NCBI GenBank assembly: GCA_900547475.1
Contig: URGW01000001.1
Span: forward strand, 124,001-188,000
DNA from: an uncultured Clostridium sp.
GTDB lineage: Bacteria > Bacillota > Clostridia > Clostridiales > Clostridiaceae
DNA: 64,000 nt
Reading direction: 5' to 3'
Below the pieces are notes generated by a model. That model did no database searches and had not been told where the DNA came from. It saw only the letters and a program-made list of their open reading frames with translations. Below are positions 55,034 to 63,226 of the stretch, in pieces. The position numbers and the translations under genes are program-made. Numbering within the stretch: the stretch's first letter is position 1; each line of letters starts with the position of its first letter.

Positions 55034-56044
55034 CTACTTTGTATTCCATTGGTTCAACGTTAACTTTAATTCATATAATTCATCTTTTAATTTACTAATA
55101 ATATTATTTGCTTCCATTAATTCTCTATGACTTTTTTCCTGAGACTCTTTTAATACTCTATTTTTTTCATTATTAAGTTTTGCTATTTCATTAGCTTTTT
55201 CAAGTAAAATCTCTTGTATTTTATTATTCAACTCATTGCTATATACTTTATATTCATTCTTTTCTTTTCTCAAATCTGAAATTTCAACAATATATCTTTC
55301 ATTTTCACTCTTTAGATATTCAAATCTCTGAAACTCTATTTTATTCTTAGTTAACTGCTCTTCTAATAATTTTATTTTTTTTCTTAATTCACTATTTTCT
55401 TCCTTAATAGCTTTATCCTCTTTAGATATATCAGAAAGTGATACTATATTTAATTGTAAGTTTTTAATAATTTTAGACTTTTCATTCAACTCTTTTTCAA
55501 CAGTAGTTAAAGCTAAGTTAACTCTAGTAAAACTTTCTTTAGTTTCTTCTAATTCCCTAACTTTATTTTTAACTTCTATTTCATTTTCTTTTATTTTTTT
55601 ACTTAAAGAACCATTTTCCTCTTGTAATAAAGCTATAACTCTATCTTTTTTCTTTATTTCCCCCTTCATTTTTTCCATACATTTATCTTCTATATATATA
55701 GCCATCTCTAAAGAGTTAACAAAGCATCCTTTTATAGAATCCATAAGAAAATTAAACCTGTCAATTTCTCCTTTTCTATCTGAAAATTTATCGTTACTTT
55801 CAAGCTTAAAAACCTCATATTGATTTAACAACGCTACTACCATACTTTCCGCATCATCAAAGCTTGCTTGAAGTGAATTTAATCTTTCTTTTGTAGTTTT
55901 TTTTAGCTTTAATCCCTTAGTTTCAAGCTTATCTTTTTCTTCTTGAGGTAAATCAAAAGAATCCACTTTGTTTTCTAAAGGTTTTTCACCGCCATTTTTA
56001 GTTATTATTTCTTGATTTTCATTTATTGTATCATTATTTTTCAT
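55034..56044 (-). CDS. RHH-like DNA-binding coiled-coil protein (KfrA-like architecture)
   Basis: A 336-residue protein. Residues ~41-80 (KGLKLKKTTKERLNSLQASF and the next helix DDAESMVVALLNQYE) fit a ribbon-helix-helix DNA-binding unit. Residues ~120-330 are an almost continuous coiled coil with heptad hydrophobics and dense K/E. This resembles KfrA-type plasmid-partition or nucleoid-associated proteins in architecture, not demonstrably in sequence. A 30-bp perfect palindrome with GTTAAC motifs lies just upstream beside the -10, so autorepression is likely. It diverges from the recombinase at 56342. Confidence 0.65.
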   Translation of the reverse strand: MKNNDTINENQEIITKNGGEKPLENKVDSFDLPQEEKDKLETKGLKLKKTTKERLNSLQASFDDAESMVVALLNQYEVFKLESNDKFSDRKGEIDRFNFLMDSIKGCFVNSLEMAIYIEDKCMEKMKGEIKKKDRVIALLQEENGSLSKKIKENEIEVKNKVRELEETKESFTRVNLALTTVEKELNEKSKIIKNLQLNIVSLSDISKEDKAIKEENSELRKKIKLLEEQLTKNKIEFQRFEYLKSENERYIVEISDLRKEKNEYKVYSNELNNKIQEILLEKANEIAKLNNEKNRVLKESQEKSHRELMEANNIISKLKDELYELKLTLNQWNTK

Positions 56045-56067
56045 ACTCCAAAACCTCTTCCATTCTA

Positions 56068-56109
56068 ACTTAGTTAACTTAAGTTAACTAAGTTAATTTT
56101 AGTTAACTT
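56068..56109. promoter_or_regulatory. 30-bp perfect palindrome plus a third GTTAAC motif: likely operator
   Basis: 56068-56097 is a perfect palindrome centred on CTTAAG, containing GTTAAC at 56075 and 56085 (10 bp apart, one helical turn). A third GTTAAC is at 56104. A minus-strand TATAAT lies within the same region (about 56113-56118), so a protein bound here would cover the promoter of the coiled-coil gene. Confidence 0.75.
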
Positions 56110-56171
56110 TATAACATAATTATAACATATAAAAAGTTCAAATTCTATAAAAAAATAATATTACACAACGC

Positions 56172-56299
56172 AAAAACTGCGCACATTCCCGAATCTGCGC
56201 AGTTTTTTATAAAACTCTTGATTTTAAGCCATTTTACTGATATCATAAATGTACAAAAATACAAAACACGCAGTTTTAAAATATAAAATACGCAGTTTT
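56172..56299. repeat. Iterated GCAGTTTT motifs upstream of the recombinase
   Basis: Four copies: an inverted pair (AAAAACTGCGCA 56172-56183 with TGCGCAGTTTTT 56196-56207, a 12-bp hairpin) and two 15-bp direct repeats AAAAYACGCAGTTTT at 56263-56277 and 56285-56299, 22 bp (two helical turns) apart. The spacing suggests a protein-binding array, like iterons or recombinase arm sites. The hairpin could otherwise be a terminator, but no transcript is expected to end between two divergent genes. Confidence 0.65.
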
Positions 56300-56341
56300 T
56301 ATTTAGGTAAAAATCGATTTATACACGAAAGGAAATTTTAA

Positions 56342-57121
56342 ATGAATTTAAATGATGAAATGATAGATATGATGAAATTCTACGAATTTTATAAGCAAAT
56401 GAAAGCATATAAAAAAAATAATGAGTTTACTGAAAAAACTCAAGAAAATCTCATCAAAACAGAGGGAGCAATTTTAAATGATAAAAAATCATATAAAATT
56501 GAGGAAAATATAAAAGAAGAGGGTAAAAAAAAGAATTATAAAGCAACAAGACCATTAGAGGTTGAAGAATATGAAATTATAATCAAGCTATGCAAAGAAG
56601 GTTTTACTTATTTAGATAAAAACACAGGGAGAGAAAAAAAGTTTAGACCAAATCCATCTTTAGCATTTGCATTAGCACTTCAGGCAACATTGGGATTTAG
56701 AGCTTCAGATATAGTTAATTTGAAGGTTTCAGATTTTAATAGAAGTAAATTTGCTATTAAGGAAATAAAAACAGGCAAATGGCAAAATAGAGATTTAAAT
56801 GATGCAATGTATAATAAATTATTGGAATATGCAGTTAATAATAATTTGGATAAAGATGATTTCATTTATCCTAATAAAATAAGAAATATGCAGCAACAAT
56901 TAAAAATAATTACTGACTATTTAGGTTATAAAAATATTGGTACTCATTCATTTAGAAAGCTTTTTGCTCATACACTATATGAAGAATCAGGACATGATAT
57001 AGAATTAGTTAGACATGTATTAAATCACTCCGACATAAAAACAACTATGAGATATTTAGGTGTAAGTATGAAAAAGTTAAAAGAAATGAGTAATAAAATA
57101 GATTTCTCTTATGCCCTATAA
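56342..57121 (+). CDS. Tyrosine-type site-specific recombinase/integrase
   Basis: A 259-residue recombinase. The catalytic domain (~residues 75-250) has R in TLGFRASDIV, a likely K in KTGKWQNRD, HxxR in HSFRKLF, H in VLNHSDIKTT and Y in MRYLGVS. The N-terminal ~70 residues are short and charged, smaller than the core-binding domain of lambda-type integrases, as in plasmid or small-element resolvases. It has GAAAGGA before the ATG, iterated repeats upstream and an inverted repeat 36 bp downstream of its stop codon that may be its target. Confidence 0.85.
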   Translation: MNLNDEMIDMMKFYEFYKQMKAYKKNNEFTEKTQENLIKTEGAILNDKKSYKIEENIKEEGKKKNYKATRPLEVEEYEIIIKLCKEGFTYLDKNTGREKKFRPNPSLAFALALQATLGFRASDIVNLKVSDFNRSKFAIKEIKTGKWQNRDLNDAMYNKLLEYAVNNNLDKDDFIYPNKIRNMQQQLKIITDYLGYKNIGTHSFRKLFAHTLYEESGHDIELVRHVLNHSDIKTTMRYLGVSMKKLKEMSNKIDFSYAL

Positions 57122-57156
57122 AACAAAGGGGGCAAATTTATAATTATAGGACAATG

Positions 57157-57191
57157 GTAGGTAGATTTGTTTTTTCCACAAATCTACCTAC
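57157..57191. repeat. 14-7-14 inverted repeat, candidate recombination core site
   Basis: Arms GTAGGTAGATTTGT (57157-57170) and its exact complement (57178-57191) flank the asymmetric 7-bp spacer TTTTTCC. The geometry matches sites of tyrosine recombinases such as lox and FRT (13-bp arms, 8-bp spacer). No T tract follows on either strand, arguing against a terminator, though it lies where one would be expected after the recombinase gene. Confidence 0.6.
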
Positions 57192-57211
57192 TCTCTTCCA
57201 TTAACCGCTAA

Positions 57212-57613
57212 TTAATTTTCTTGACATTTAGTATCTTTTATTACTTTAGACATAGAAAAAGCTAAATCATTTCCTTTTATATTGTCTCTAATAAATAAAA
57301 AGTTCTTTCTATCAGTATTTATTTCTATTAGTTCTTCATTTTTATCAGATCTTACCGAGAACTCTTTTAAATCATCCAACAATATCTTTTCAACATTTCT
57401 TGTTTCTTCAGAATATCCAATACTTGCATGTCCTTTATATTCTAAATAAAGAATATCTTTAGTTAATATTAAGTACACTGTATCTGCAACATCTCCCCCT
57501 GCAGCAGTCAAAAGATTACCTACAAAATTAGTAACAACATCTTTTTTAGTTGCTATTTTTTTAACTATTATTTTCATTAAAATATCTTCATCTTTTAAAT
57601 TTAATTTAAACAT
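57212..57613 (-). CDS. Hypothetical protein (133 aa)
   Basis: A soluble protein with alternating strands and a GGDVADTVYLILTKDILYLEYKG stretch, which has the look of a PH/GRAM-like beta barrel. This is only a fold impression. No membrane segment. It lies 21 bases after the DUF6062-like gene and is probably cotranscribed. Ribosome binding site AGGGGTGG. Confidence 0.58.
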   Translation of the reverse strand: MFKLNLKDEDILMKIIVKKIATKKDVVTNFVGNLLTAAGGDVADTVYLILTKDILYLEYKGHASIGYSEETRNVEKILLDDLKEFSVRSDKNEELIEINTDRKNFLFIRDNIKGNDLAFSMSKVIKDTKCQEN

Positions 57614-57634
57614 ATAACCACCCCTAAAACGTAT

Positions 57635-58336
57635 TTAAATATTACCTTTTCTTAATATTTCCCTTGCCCTATATATAGAATCTTTAGAGTTATACCAAGG
57701 TTCATCACTATATCTATAATCAAATTTATTAATAAACCACTCTAAATCATTTTCTAGTTCTTTACAATACTTCATTTGAACATTTGTTATTTCCTCTTTA
57801 AATATTTGAAATTCTTTTTTACTAAACTTATTCTTAGCTTCATTGATAAGAAGTCTATTATGCTTAAAACAAAAATATTCTTGCTTTCTAAAGTTTTCTC
57901 TAAAAGACTCTTTATTTTTCCATAAATCTAATGTAATAGAAATATCACTATTGACAGCCTTAATATTTACTTTTTCACAAACAAAACACTTCTTATCATG
58001 TGACTTCTTCATAAAAAACTTCGAAGTTTTATTTTCAACTTGACTATTTTCCATTTTTCTAATTTCTAATGCAATAAGCTTCTTTAACATTATTGCCATA
58101 CCTAATTTATCTCTCACATCCTCCATTTTGCTCATATGATAATCACAAAATGTATACTCATCACCGAATTTAGGAAAAAAATCTAAATCCATAACTAAAT
58201 CTGTAGATATAGAGTTTAATATTTGATTTTCAAATTCCTCTATAGATCTACATAGTGCACACTTTTCTTTTTTCTCAAAGCTTTCATAAATTCTAATATG
58301 TTCAACACTAAGCCTCTCCACTTCCTCATTTCCCAT
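57635..58336 (-). CDS. DUF6062-like protein with four metal-binding pairs
   Basis: A 233-residue soluble, helical protein. Four cysteine/histidine pairs are spaced along it: CALC (about residue 27), CDYH (about 63), CFVC (about 120) and CFKH (about 160), which probably form two zinc sites. This matches what I recall of DUF6062; the function is unknown. ATG 58336 follows GGAGGGTAT; the longer in-frame start at 58423 lacks a site. It is followed by the 57212 gene. Confidence 0.65.
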   Translation of the reverse strand: MGNEEVERLSVEHIRIYESFEKKEKCALCRSIEEFENQILNSISTDLVMDLDFFPKFGDEYTFCDYHMSKMEDVRDKLGMAIMLKKLIALEIRKMENSQVENKTSKFFMKKSHDKKCFVCEKVNIKAVNSDISITLDLWKNKESFRENFRKQEYFCFKHNRLLINEAKNKFSKKEFQIFKEEITNVQMKYCKELENDLEWFINKFDYRYSDEPWYNSKDSIYRAREILRKGNI

Positions 58337-58423
58337 AATACCCTCCACCTTATAATTCTTTTTTATTTCTATTTTAATTATATCACATAAATAAACTTTG
58401 TTCCTTTTTACAATTATAAACAA

Positions 58424-58464
58424 AACTGGATTATATCTAAGTTTATAAGATATAATCCAGTTAT
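58424..58464. terminator. Terminator between the purine-gene remnants and the DUF6062-like gene
   Basis: AACTGGATTATATCT pairs perfectly with AGATATAATCCAGTT (15 bp). It would have ended the former guaD transcript. Confidence 0.75.
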
Positions 58465-58471
58465 ATCAATT

Positions 58472-59198
58472 CTAAAAAATAGGTTGATTAATAAGATTTC
58501 CTGAAACATATCTTTCGATAATATTATTAGAGTTTCCTATATATAAGAACTTTTGCAATCTCTCTTCTATCGAAAGATTATTTTCAATAATTAAGTCACT
58601 ATCATCTATGATTAATGCATCGAACTCATAACCCTCTTCAAAGCTACCAACCTTACCAAAGAATTTTCCTCCACCTTTAGTTGCTAAATAAAATAACTCT
58701 GCTGTTGTAAGTTTTTCTTCAACTTTATTACTATTAAGCCAGCTTAAATTTGATACTTGAGCTGAAGAAGTTATAACTTCGGCTATTGATAAAGTATGTC
58801 CACCTGATATATCTGAAGCCAATCCAACATTAACTTAATAAATTTGCTTTATCATATACTTCAGTATAATTTCTACATTCAGGATGTAGCTTTTTAACTA
58901 ATTCTATTTCACCTGAATTTTCGCAAAGGTGAGATTGTATTGGTATATCATATTTTTCTGCTATTTCCCCTAAACTTTTTAGTAATTCAAAACTACAGGT
59001 TGGAACAAATCTTGGAGTTATTATTGGTTTTACTAATTTATATTTATCCTTATACTCTTTTATTAATTCCATAGTTTCTGAAATTGATTTATTAGTATCC
59101 CCTATTAATATCCCTGCAGATTCTATATCCATATTAACTTTTCCAATATAAGCTCCTAGTCCAGACTTATTAAATAAATCTAAATTTACTTGCTGCAC
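58472..59198 (-). pseudogene. guaD: Guanine deaminase remnant (5' end lost, internal deletion)
   Basis: Two segments of an amidohydrolase. The upstream one (59198-58830) starts in mid-protein with SGLGAYIGKVNMD and holds RFVPTCSFELL and the metal-binding QSHLCEN, ending YDKANLLS at a stop. The downstream one (58829-58472) continues in another frame as VNVGLASDISGGHTLSI, the C-terminal Asp site. The ~80-90 residues normally between them, with the HCVHL-type metal histidine, are missing, and the N-terminus (with HxH) is gone too. It cannot be active. The join to the xanthine dehydrogenase remnant overlaps at 59170-59198. Confidence 0.85.
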
Positions 59199-59928
59199 TC
59201 ATTGCAATAGAATGTCCATGAGAAGCATAAGCTCCATTATTAACTATGTTTTTCATATAAATCCCTAATAATTTACCTTCTCTTGAAACTGCACTTTTAA
59301 TATTAAACTTCATAGCATGTCTAGTCCTTGTATTAATAAATACTTCTTCTCTGCTTAAGGAAAATCTAACTGGTCTTCCATTAACCGCTAAAGTCATAGC
59401 AGCTGTTAATGGTTCTATTATCACATCTTGTTTATTTCCAAAACCACCACCAATATATGGCTTAATAACTCTAATACGTCCCCATGGTATATTTAACGCC
59501 TGCCCTACTATTCTTCTAACTATATGAGGTATTTGAGTTGATGTAACTATAACTATTCTATTATCACTATCAACATAAGAATATGCTGTTTGATTTTCAA
59601 GTTGACAATGTTGAACTATGCTAGTTTCATATTCGCCTTCAAATATGAAATCTGCATTTTTAAATTCACTTTCAATATCTCCTATATTTATAACAGAAGA
59701 GGCAATTATATTATTCTTTCTGTCTTCATGAATTTTAGGAGCATACTCTTTAGATGATTCTTCTGCATCAAATACAGATGGTAAAACTTCATAATCAACC
59801 TTTATTAATTTTAATGCCTTTTCAGCTATTATTTCATCTTTAGCTACTACTGCTGCAATTGCATCTCCAACTAGTCTTGCTTTATCTGTCAATATTAACC
59901 TATCCTCTACATCCCTATGACTAGGATT
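59170..59928 (-). pseudogene. Xanthine dehydrogenase molybdopterin-subunit remnant
   Basis: About 250 codons from the front half of a large molybdopterin-binding subunit: LTDKARLVGDAIAAVVAKD, NADFIFEGEYET, VQHCQLENQTAYSY, PYIGGGFGNKQD and RTRHAMKFNIKS...NNGAYASHGHS are recognisable. The 5' end is lost: the open frame begins at 59928, next to a stop codon and the nfo terminator. After SAASKF the frame runs into the guaD remnant, so the C-terminal two thirds are deleted. There is no start codon with a ribosome binding site. Confidence 0.85.
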
Positions 59929-59952
59929 TTATATTCTTCTTATCTATAAAAA

Positions 59953-60008
59953 AAATGAAAGTATTTCTTATTTACCAAGGTCTGGCACTTATAAAAATAC
60001 TTTCATTT
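59953..60008 (-). terminator. Terminator of nfo
   Basis: AAATGAAAGTATTT pairs with AAATACTTTCATTT around a 28-nt loop with a further weak stem, followed on the minus strand by a T run. Confidence 0.75.
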
Positions 60009-60016
60009 ATCTTATT

Positions 60017-60847
60017 TTACTTATATTGTCCTTTTAATAACTCTATTTCATTTTTATATCCATCTAATTCATTAGGAGTTTCTAAGAAAAATGGTAAATG
60101 TCTAAGCTTTGGATGATTAATTATTCTACTTATTCCTTCAAGACCTAAACTTCCTTCACCAATTTTTTCATGTCTATCCTTATGACTCTTAAAAGGATTT
60201 TTACTATCATTTAAATGTATAGCCTTTAATCTATCTAATCCTATTATTCTATCAAACTCTTCTAAAACATTATCTAAATCATTTACTATATCATATCCAG
60301 CATCATAAACATGACATGTATCCAAACATACACCTAAATGATCCTTTAACTCTACTCTTTCAATAATTTGTGCTATTTCTTCAAAGCTTCTTCCTATTTC
60401 TGTACCTTTCCCAGCCATTGTTTCAAGTAAAACAGTAGTTGTTTGCTCAGGTTTTAATACTGTATTTAACATTTCTACAATATAATCTATTCCAACCTCA
60501 ACACCTTGTTTAACATGACTACCTGGATGAAAATTATATAAGTTATTAGGTAAGTATTCCATTCTAACTAAATCATCTGCCATCATTTCAGTAGCAAATT
60601 TCCTTGTATTTTCATCTGCAGAGCATCCATTTAAAGTATATGGAGCATGTGCTAATATTTTTGCAAAATTATTTTCTTTCATTATTTCTAAAAGACCGTT
60701 AATATCTTTTTCATCTATATCTTTAGCTTTTCCACCTCTAGGATTACGAGTAAAAAATTGAAAAGTATTAGCTCCAATAGATAAAGCTTCCTTTCCCATA
60801 TTTTTAAATCCTTTTGTAGTAGATAGGTGACATCCTATGTTTAACAT
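60017..60847 (-). CDS. nfo: Deoxyribonuclease IV (AP endonuclease)
   Basis: A 276-residue endonuclease IV, a TIM-barrel three-zinc enzyme of base-excision repair that cuts 5' of abasic sites. Metal ligands can be placed in LAHAPYTLN, NFHPGSH, LLETMAG, CLDTCHVYDAGYD, HLNDSKNP and HEKIGEGSLG. ATG 60847 is 7 nt after GGAGG; the in-frame TTG 60853 lies inside that spacing. Normal length. Confidence 0.94.
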   Translation of the reverse strand: MLNIGCHLSTTKGFKNMGKEALSIGANTFQFFTRNPRGGKAKDIDEKDINGLLEIMKENNFAKILAHAPYTLNGCSADENTRKFATEMMADDLVRMEYLPNNLYNFHPGSHVKQGVEVGIDYIVEMLNTVLKPEQTTTVLLETMAGKGTEIGRSFEEIAQIIERVELKDHLGVCLDTCHVYDAGYDIVNDLDNVLEEFDRIIGLDRLKAIHLNDSKNPFKSHKDRHEKIGEGSLGLEGISRIINHPKLRHLPFFLETPNELDGYKNEIELLKGQYK

Positions 60848-61012
60848 CTGCAAACCTCCAATATTATATATTTATACTAAATGAAATTTTATATCTTTAA
60901 TTTAGTAAATTAAGCTTACAGCTACTAATTTATATGAGTAGCATATTTCCGTAATCTAACTATACTACAATATCGGAATGCTATCAATAGATAATAATTA
61001 TTATTAAATAAT

Positions 61013-61285
61013 TTATTCCTCTTTAACTTCTTCATTTATTATTGTTATAATAAATTCTTCTATTGAATTATATCCATAATCATAAGCTAAATTCCTTAGC
61101 ATGTATTTTTCATCTTCATCTATTTCTAATAATATTTCTGTTTTATATTGATCATATATTTTTTCTTTTATTCTTTTTTCAATTTTATTTTTCTCTTTAA
61201 TATCATAATAAAATCCGTAAATTATTATAAAGCTATAAAAAACAATAAATAACTTATGTAATATACTAACATTTATAAAGTCCAT
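61013..61285 (-). CDS. Membrane-anchored RHH-like small protein
   Basis: A 90-residue protein: an N-terminal transmembrane helix (LHKLFIVFYSFIIIYGFYY), a charged linker (DIKEKNKIEKRIKEKIYDQY) and a C-terminal strand-helix-helix unit (TEILLEIDEDEKYMLRNLAY and the following helix) with ribbon-helix-helix spacing. It starts 6 bases after the stop codon of the preceding small RHH gene, with that gene's last codons carrying the GAGGAAT ribosome binding site, so the two are translationally coupled. DNA binding is an inference. Confidence 0.6.
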   Translation of the reverse strand: MDFINVSILHKLFIVFYSFIIIYGFYYDIKEKNKIEKRIKEKIYDQYKTEILLEIDEDEKYMLRNLAYDYGYNSIEEFIITIINEEVKEE

Positions 61286-61290
61286 ATTTC

Positions 61291-61443
61291 TTATTCCTCA
61301 TAATTTTCAATCCAAGGATTATATATACATATCTGTTTTATATATTCAGTTATGCTTTTATTATCTTTTATAGCTTTATCTCTTATCTTTATCTCATCAT
61401 TTCTTGATAATTTTAAAATTATAGTCTCTTTTCTATTCCCCAC
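61291..61443 (-). CDS. Small ribbon-helix-helix protein (50 aa)
   Basis: From GTG 61443, behind AGGGGTGG, a 50-residue protein RKETIILKLSRNDEIKIRDK... with the strand-helix-helix pattern of Arc/MetJ-type DNA-binding proteins. The longer in-frame version starting at 61527 has no ribosome binding site. A 17-bp inverted repeat about 90 bases upstream is a possible operator. It is coupled to the membrane-anchored protein at 61013. It could be an antitoxin-like or regulatory protein; no toxin is recognised nearby. Confidence 0.6.
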   Translation of the reverse strand: MGNRKETIILKLSRNDEIKIRDKAIKDNKSITEYIKQICIYNPWIENYEE

Positions 61444-61532
61444 AAATATCCACCCCTTTAATGAGATTCTAATTTTATAATTTAATATAATATATTTTAT
61501 TATGTATACTAATAAAATATTACACAAATAAT

Positions 61533-61574
61533 TTGATGTATTATATCATAGTAAATAATGATATAATACATCAA
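61533..61574. repeat. 17-bp perfect inverted repeat upstream of the RHH pair
   Basis: Arms 61533-61549 and 61558-61574 (TTGATGTATTATATCAT and complement) with an 8-nt centre. It lies between the ABC-F stop codon and the RHH genes, so it could be the ABC-F terminator. There is no T tract, and each arm contains a TATAAT-like element, which favours an operator/promoter role. Confidence 0.6.
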
Positions 61575-61591
61575 GTTGTAATTATATTTAA

Positions 61592-63226
61592 TTATAATAA
61601 TCTCAATTCCCTTAGAAGTTCACAATACTGTTTTTCATATTCTAATTTTTTATCATCATTACATTCAATTGAAATTAGTGAAATAACTTCTGAAAGCCTA
61701 TTTTGTAAAACTATCTTTTTTTCATGATTGCTTCTTTCTTCTTTGCTACTTTTAGGTTCTTCAATCCTCTTGATCCATTGATCATACTCATAAGGATAGT
61801 ATTTTAATGTGTTATCTTCAAAACATAATATTTCATTACATACATTAGCAATAAATCTTCTATCATGAGATACAATAATCATAGTCTTATTGCTATTTTT
61901 TAAAGCTTCTTCTAATGCTTCCATTGACTGAATATCAAGATAATTAGTAGGCTCATCTAAAATCAACAAATTATTATCACTTAAAAGTATCTTACAAAGA
62001 GCTACTCTTACTTTTTCTCCTCCGCTTAAAACAGAAACTCTCTTATATACATCACTTTCTCTAAATAGAAATCTACTCAAAACTATCCTTATAAAAGTTT
62101 CATTTTCAGAACTACTTTCTAAAATATTATCTAAAATACTTTTATCTTCATTTAAAATCATTAAATCTTGTTGAAAATATCCTATCTTAACTCTATTAGC
62201 TATCTTTATACTTTCATTCTTATCTATTATTGATTTTAATAAAGTAGTTTTTCCACACCCATTTTCTCCAATTAAAGCTACTCTTATATTTTTCTTAAGC
62301 TTAAAACTAGCATTTTTTAAAATTATCTTATTATTGAATGAAATATTAATATCTTTTATTTCAATAGGATAATTTGAATAAAATTCATTTCCTTCTGAAA
62401 TATCAATTTTTATAACTGCTTTTTCTTTAGGTTTTTCTTTTTCTTCCAATTTTTCAATTCTTGTTTTTATAGCTTTTATTGAGTTATCCATATTCTTTTT
62501 AGCACTCTGATTTCCCATTTTATGAAGCCTAGCTTCAGAGTTACCAAATCTCTTAGGTGTCTTTTTCATTCCCTCCCTCAAAGATGTTTTTTTTACTATA
62601 GCTTCCTCTAATCTTCTTTTCTGCTTTATATATTGATTATATTCAAAATTTTCTCTATCAACCCTCTCTTCTTTTTGTTTAATATAACTACTATAATTAC
62701 CATTAAATATAGTAACTTTAGATTTATCTATCTCAATTATTTTATTACAAATATTATCTAAAAAACCTCTATCATGAGAAACTAATAATATTGCTCCATT
62801 AAATCTTATAAATTTCTCTTCTATATATTTAATAGATTGAACATCAAGATTAGAGGTTGGCTCATCAGCAATAATAATTCTACTACTATTATTTAATGCC
62901 TTTGCAACTCTAGCTTTAACCTTTTCTCCACCACTAAAAAAACTCTTATATTCATTTGGTAAATTTAATTCTTTTGATATTTTACTCTCTTCAATATGAA
63001 CCTCTTCATCTAATTGATTAATATATGAATAATTAGCATCTAGAAAAACATTACCTTTATCATAACTTTCTTTACCACAAATTATATTTAACAATGTAGT
63101 TTTTCCAGAACCATTTATCCCCACAAGTCCTATTTTATCTCCATCAGATATTTCTAATTTATCAATATCTAAAATTAATCTATCTCCATAATACTTTTTT
63201 AATTTATTTATTTTAATTAATTGCAT
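61592..63226 (-). CDS. ABC-F ribosomal protection protein, antibiotic-resistance type
   Basis: A 544-residue ABC-F protein with two ABC domains: Walker A GINGSGKTT and GENGCGKTT, signatures FSGGEKVK and LSGGEKVR, Walker B IIIADEPTSNLD and LLILDEPTNYLD. The interdomain linker (about residues 185-290; basic, RRLEEAIVKKTSLREGMKKT...) is long as in antibiotic-resistance members, and there is no C-terminal Uup coiled coil. Overall it resembles the clostridial CplR group, which displaces lincosamides, pleuromutilins and streptogramin A from the ribosome; the spectrum here is inferred. It has AGGAGGG and a long leader. Confidence 0.85.
   Translation of the reverse strand: MQLIKINKLKKYYGDRLILDIDKLEISDGDKIGLVGINGSGKTTLLNIICGKESYDKGNVFLDANYSYINQLDEEVHIEESKISKELNLPNEYKSFFSGGEKVKARVAKALNNSSRIIIADEPTSNLDVQSIKYIEEKFIRFNGAILLVSHDRGFLDNICNKIIEIDKSKVTIFNGNYSSYIKQKEERVDRENFEYNQYIKQKRRLEEAIVKKTSLREGMKKTPKRFGNSEARLHKMGNQSAKKNMDNSIKAIKTRIEKLEEKEKPKEKAVIKIDISEGNEFYSNYPIEIKDINISFNNKIILKNASFKLKKNIRVALIGENGCGKTTLLKSIIDKNESIKIANRVKIGYFQQDLMILNEDKSILDNILESSSENETFIRIVLSRFLFRESDVYKRVSVLSGGEKVRVALCKILLSDNNLLILDEPTNYLDIQSMEALEEALKNSNKTMIIVSHDRRFIANVCNEILCFEDNTLKYYPYEYDQWIKRIEEPKSSKEERSNHEKKIVLQNRLSEVISLISIECNDDKKLEYEKQYCELLRELRLL

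Noticed and set aside
58424..59937. Active guanine deaminase / xanthine dehydrogenase operon
   Set aside because: Both genes lack essential parts and start signals; the segments are joined by deletions and frame changes.
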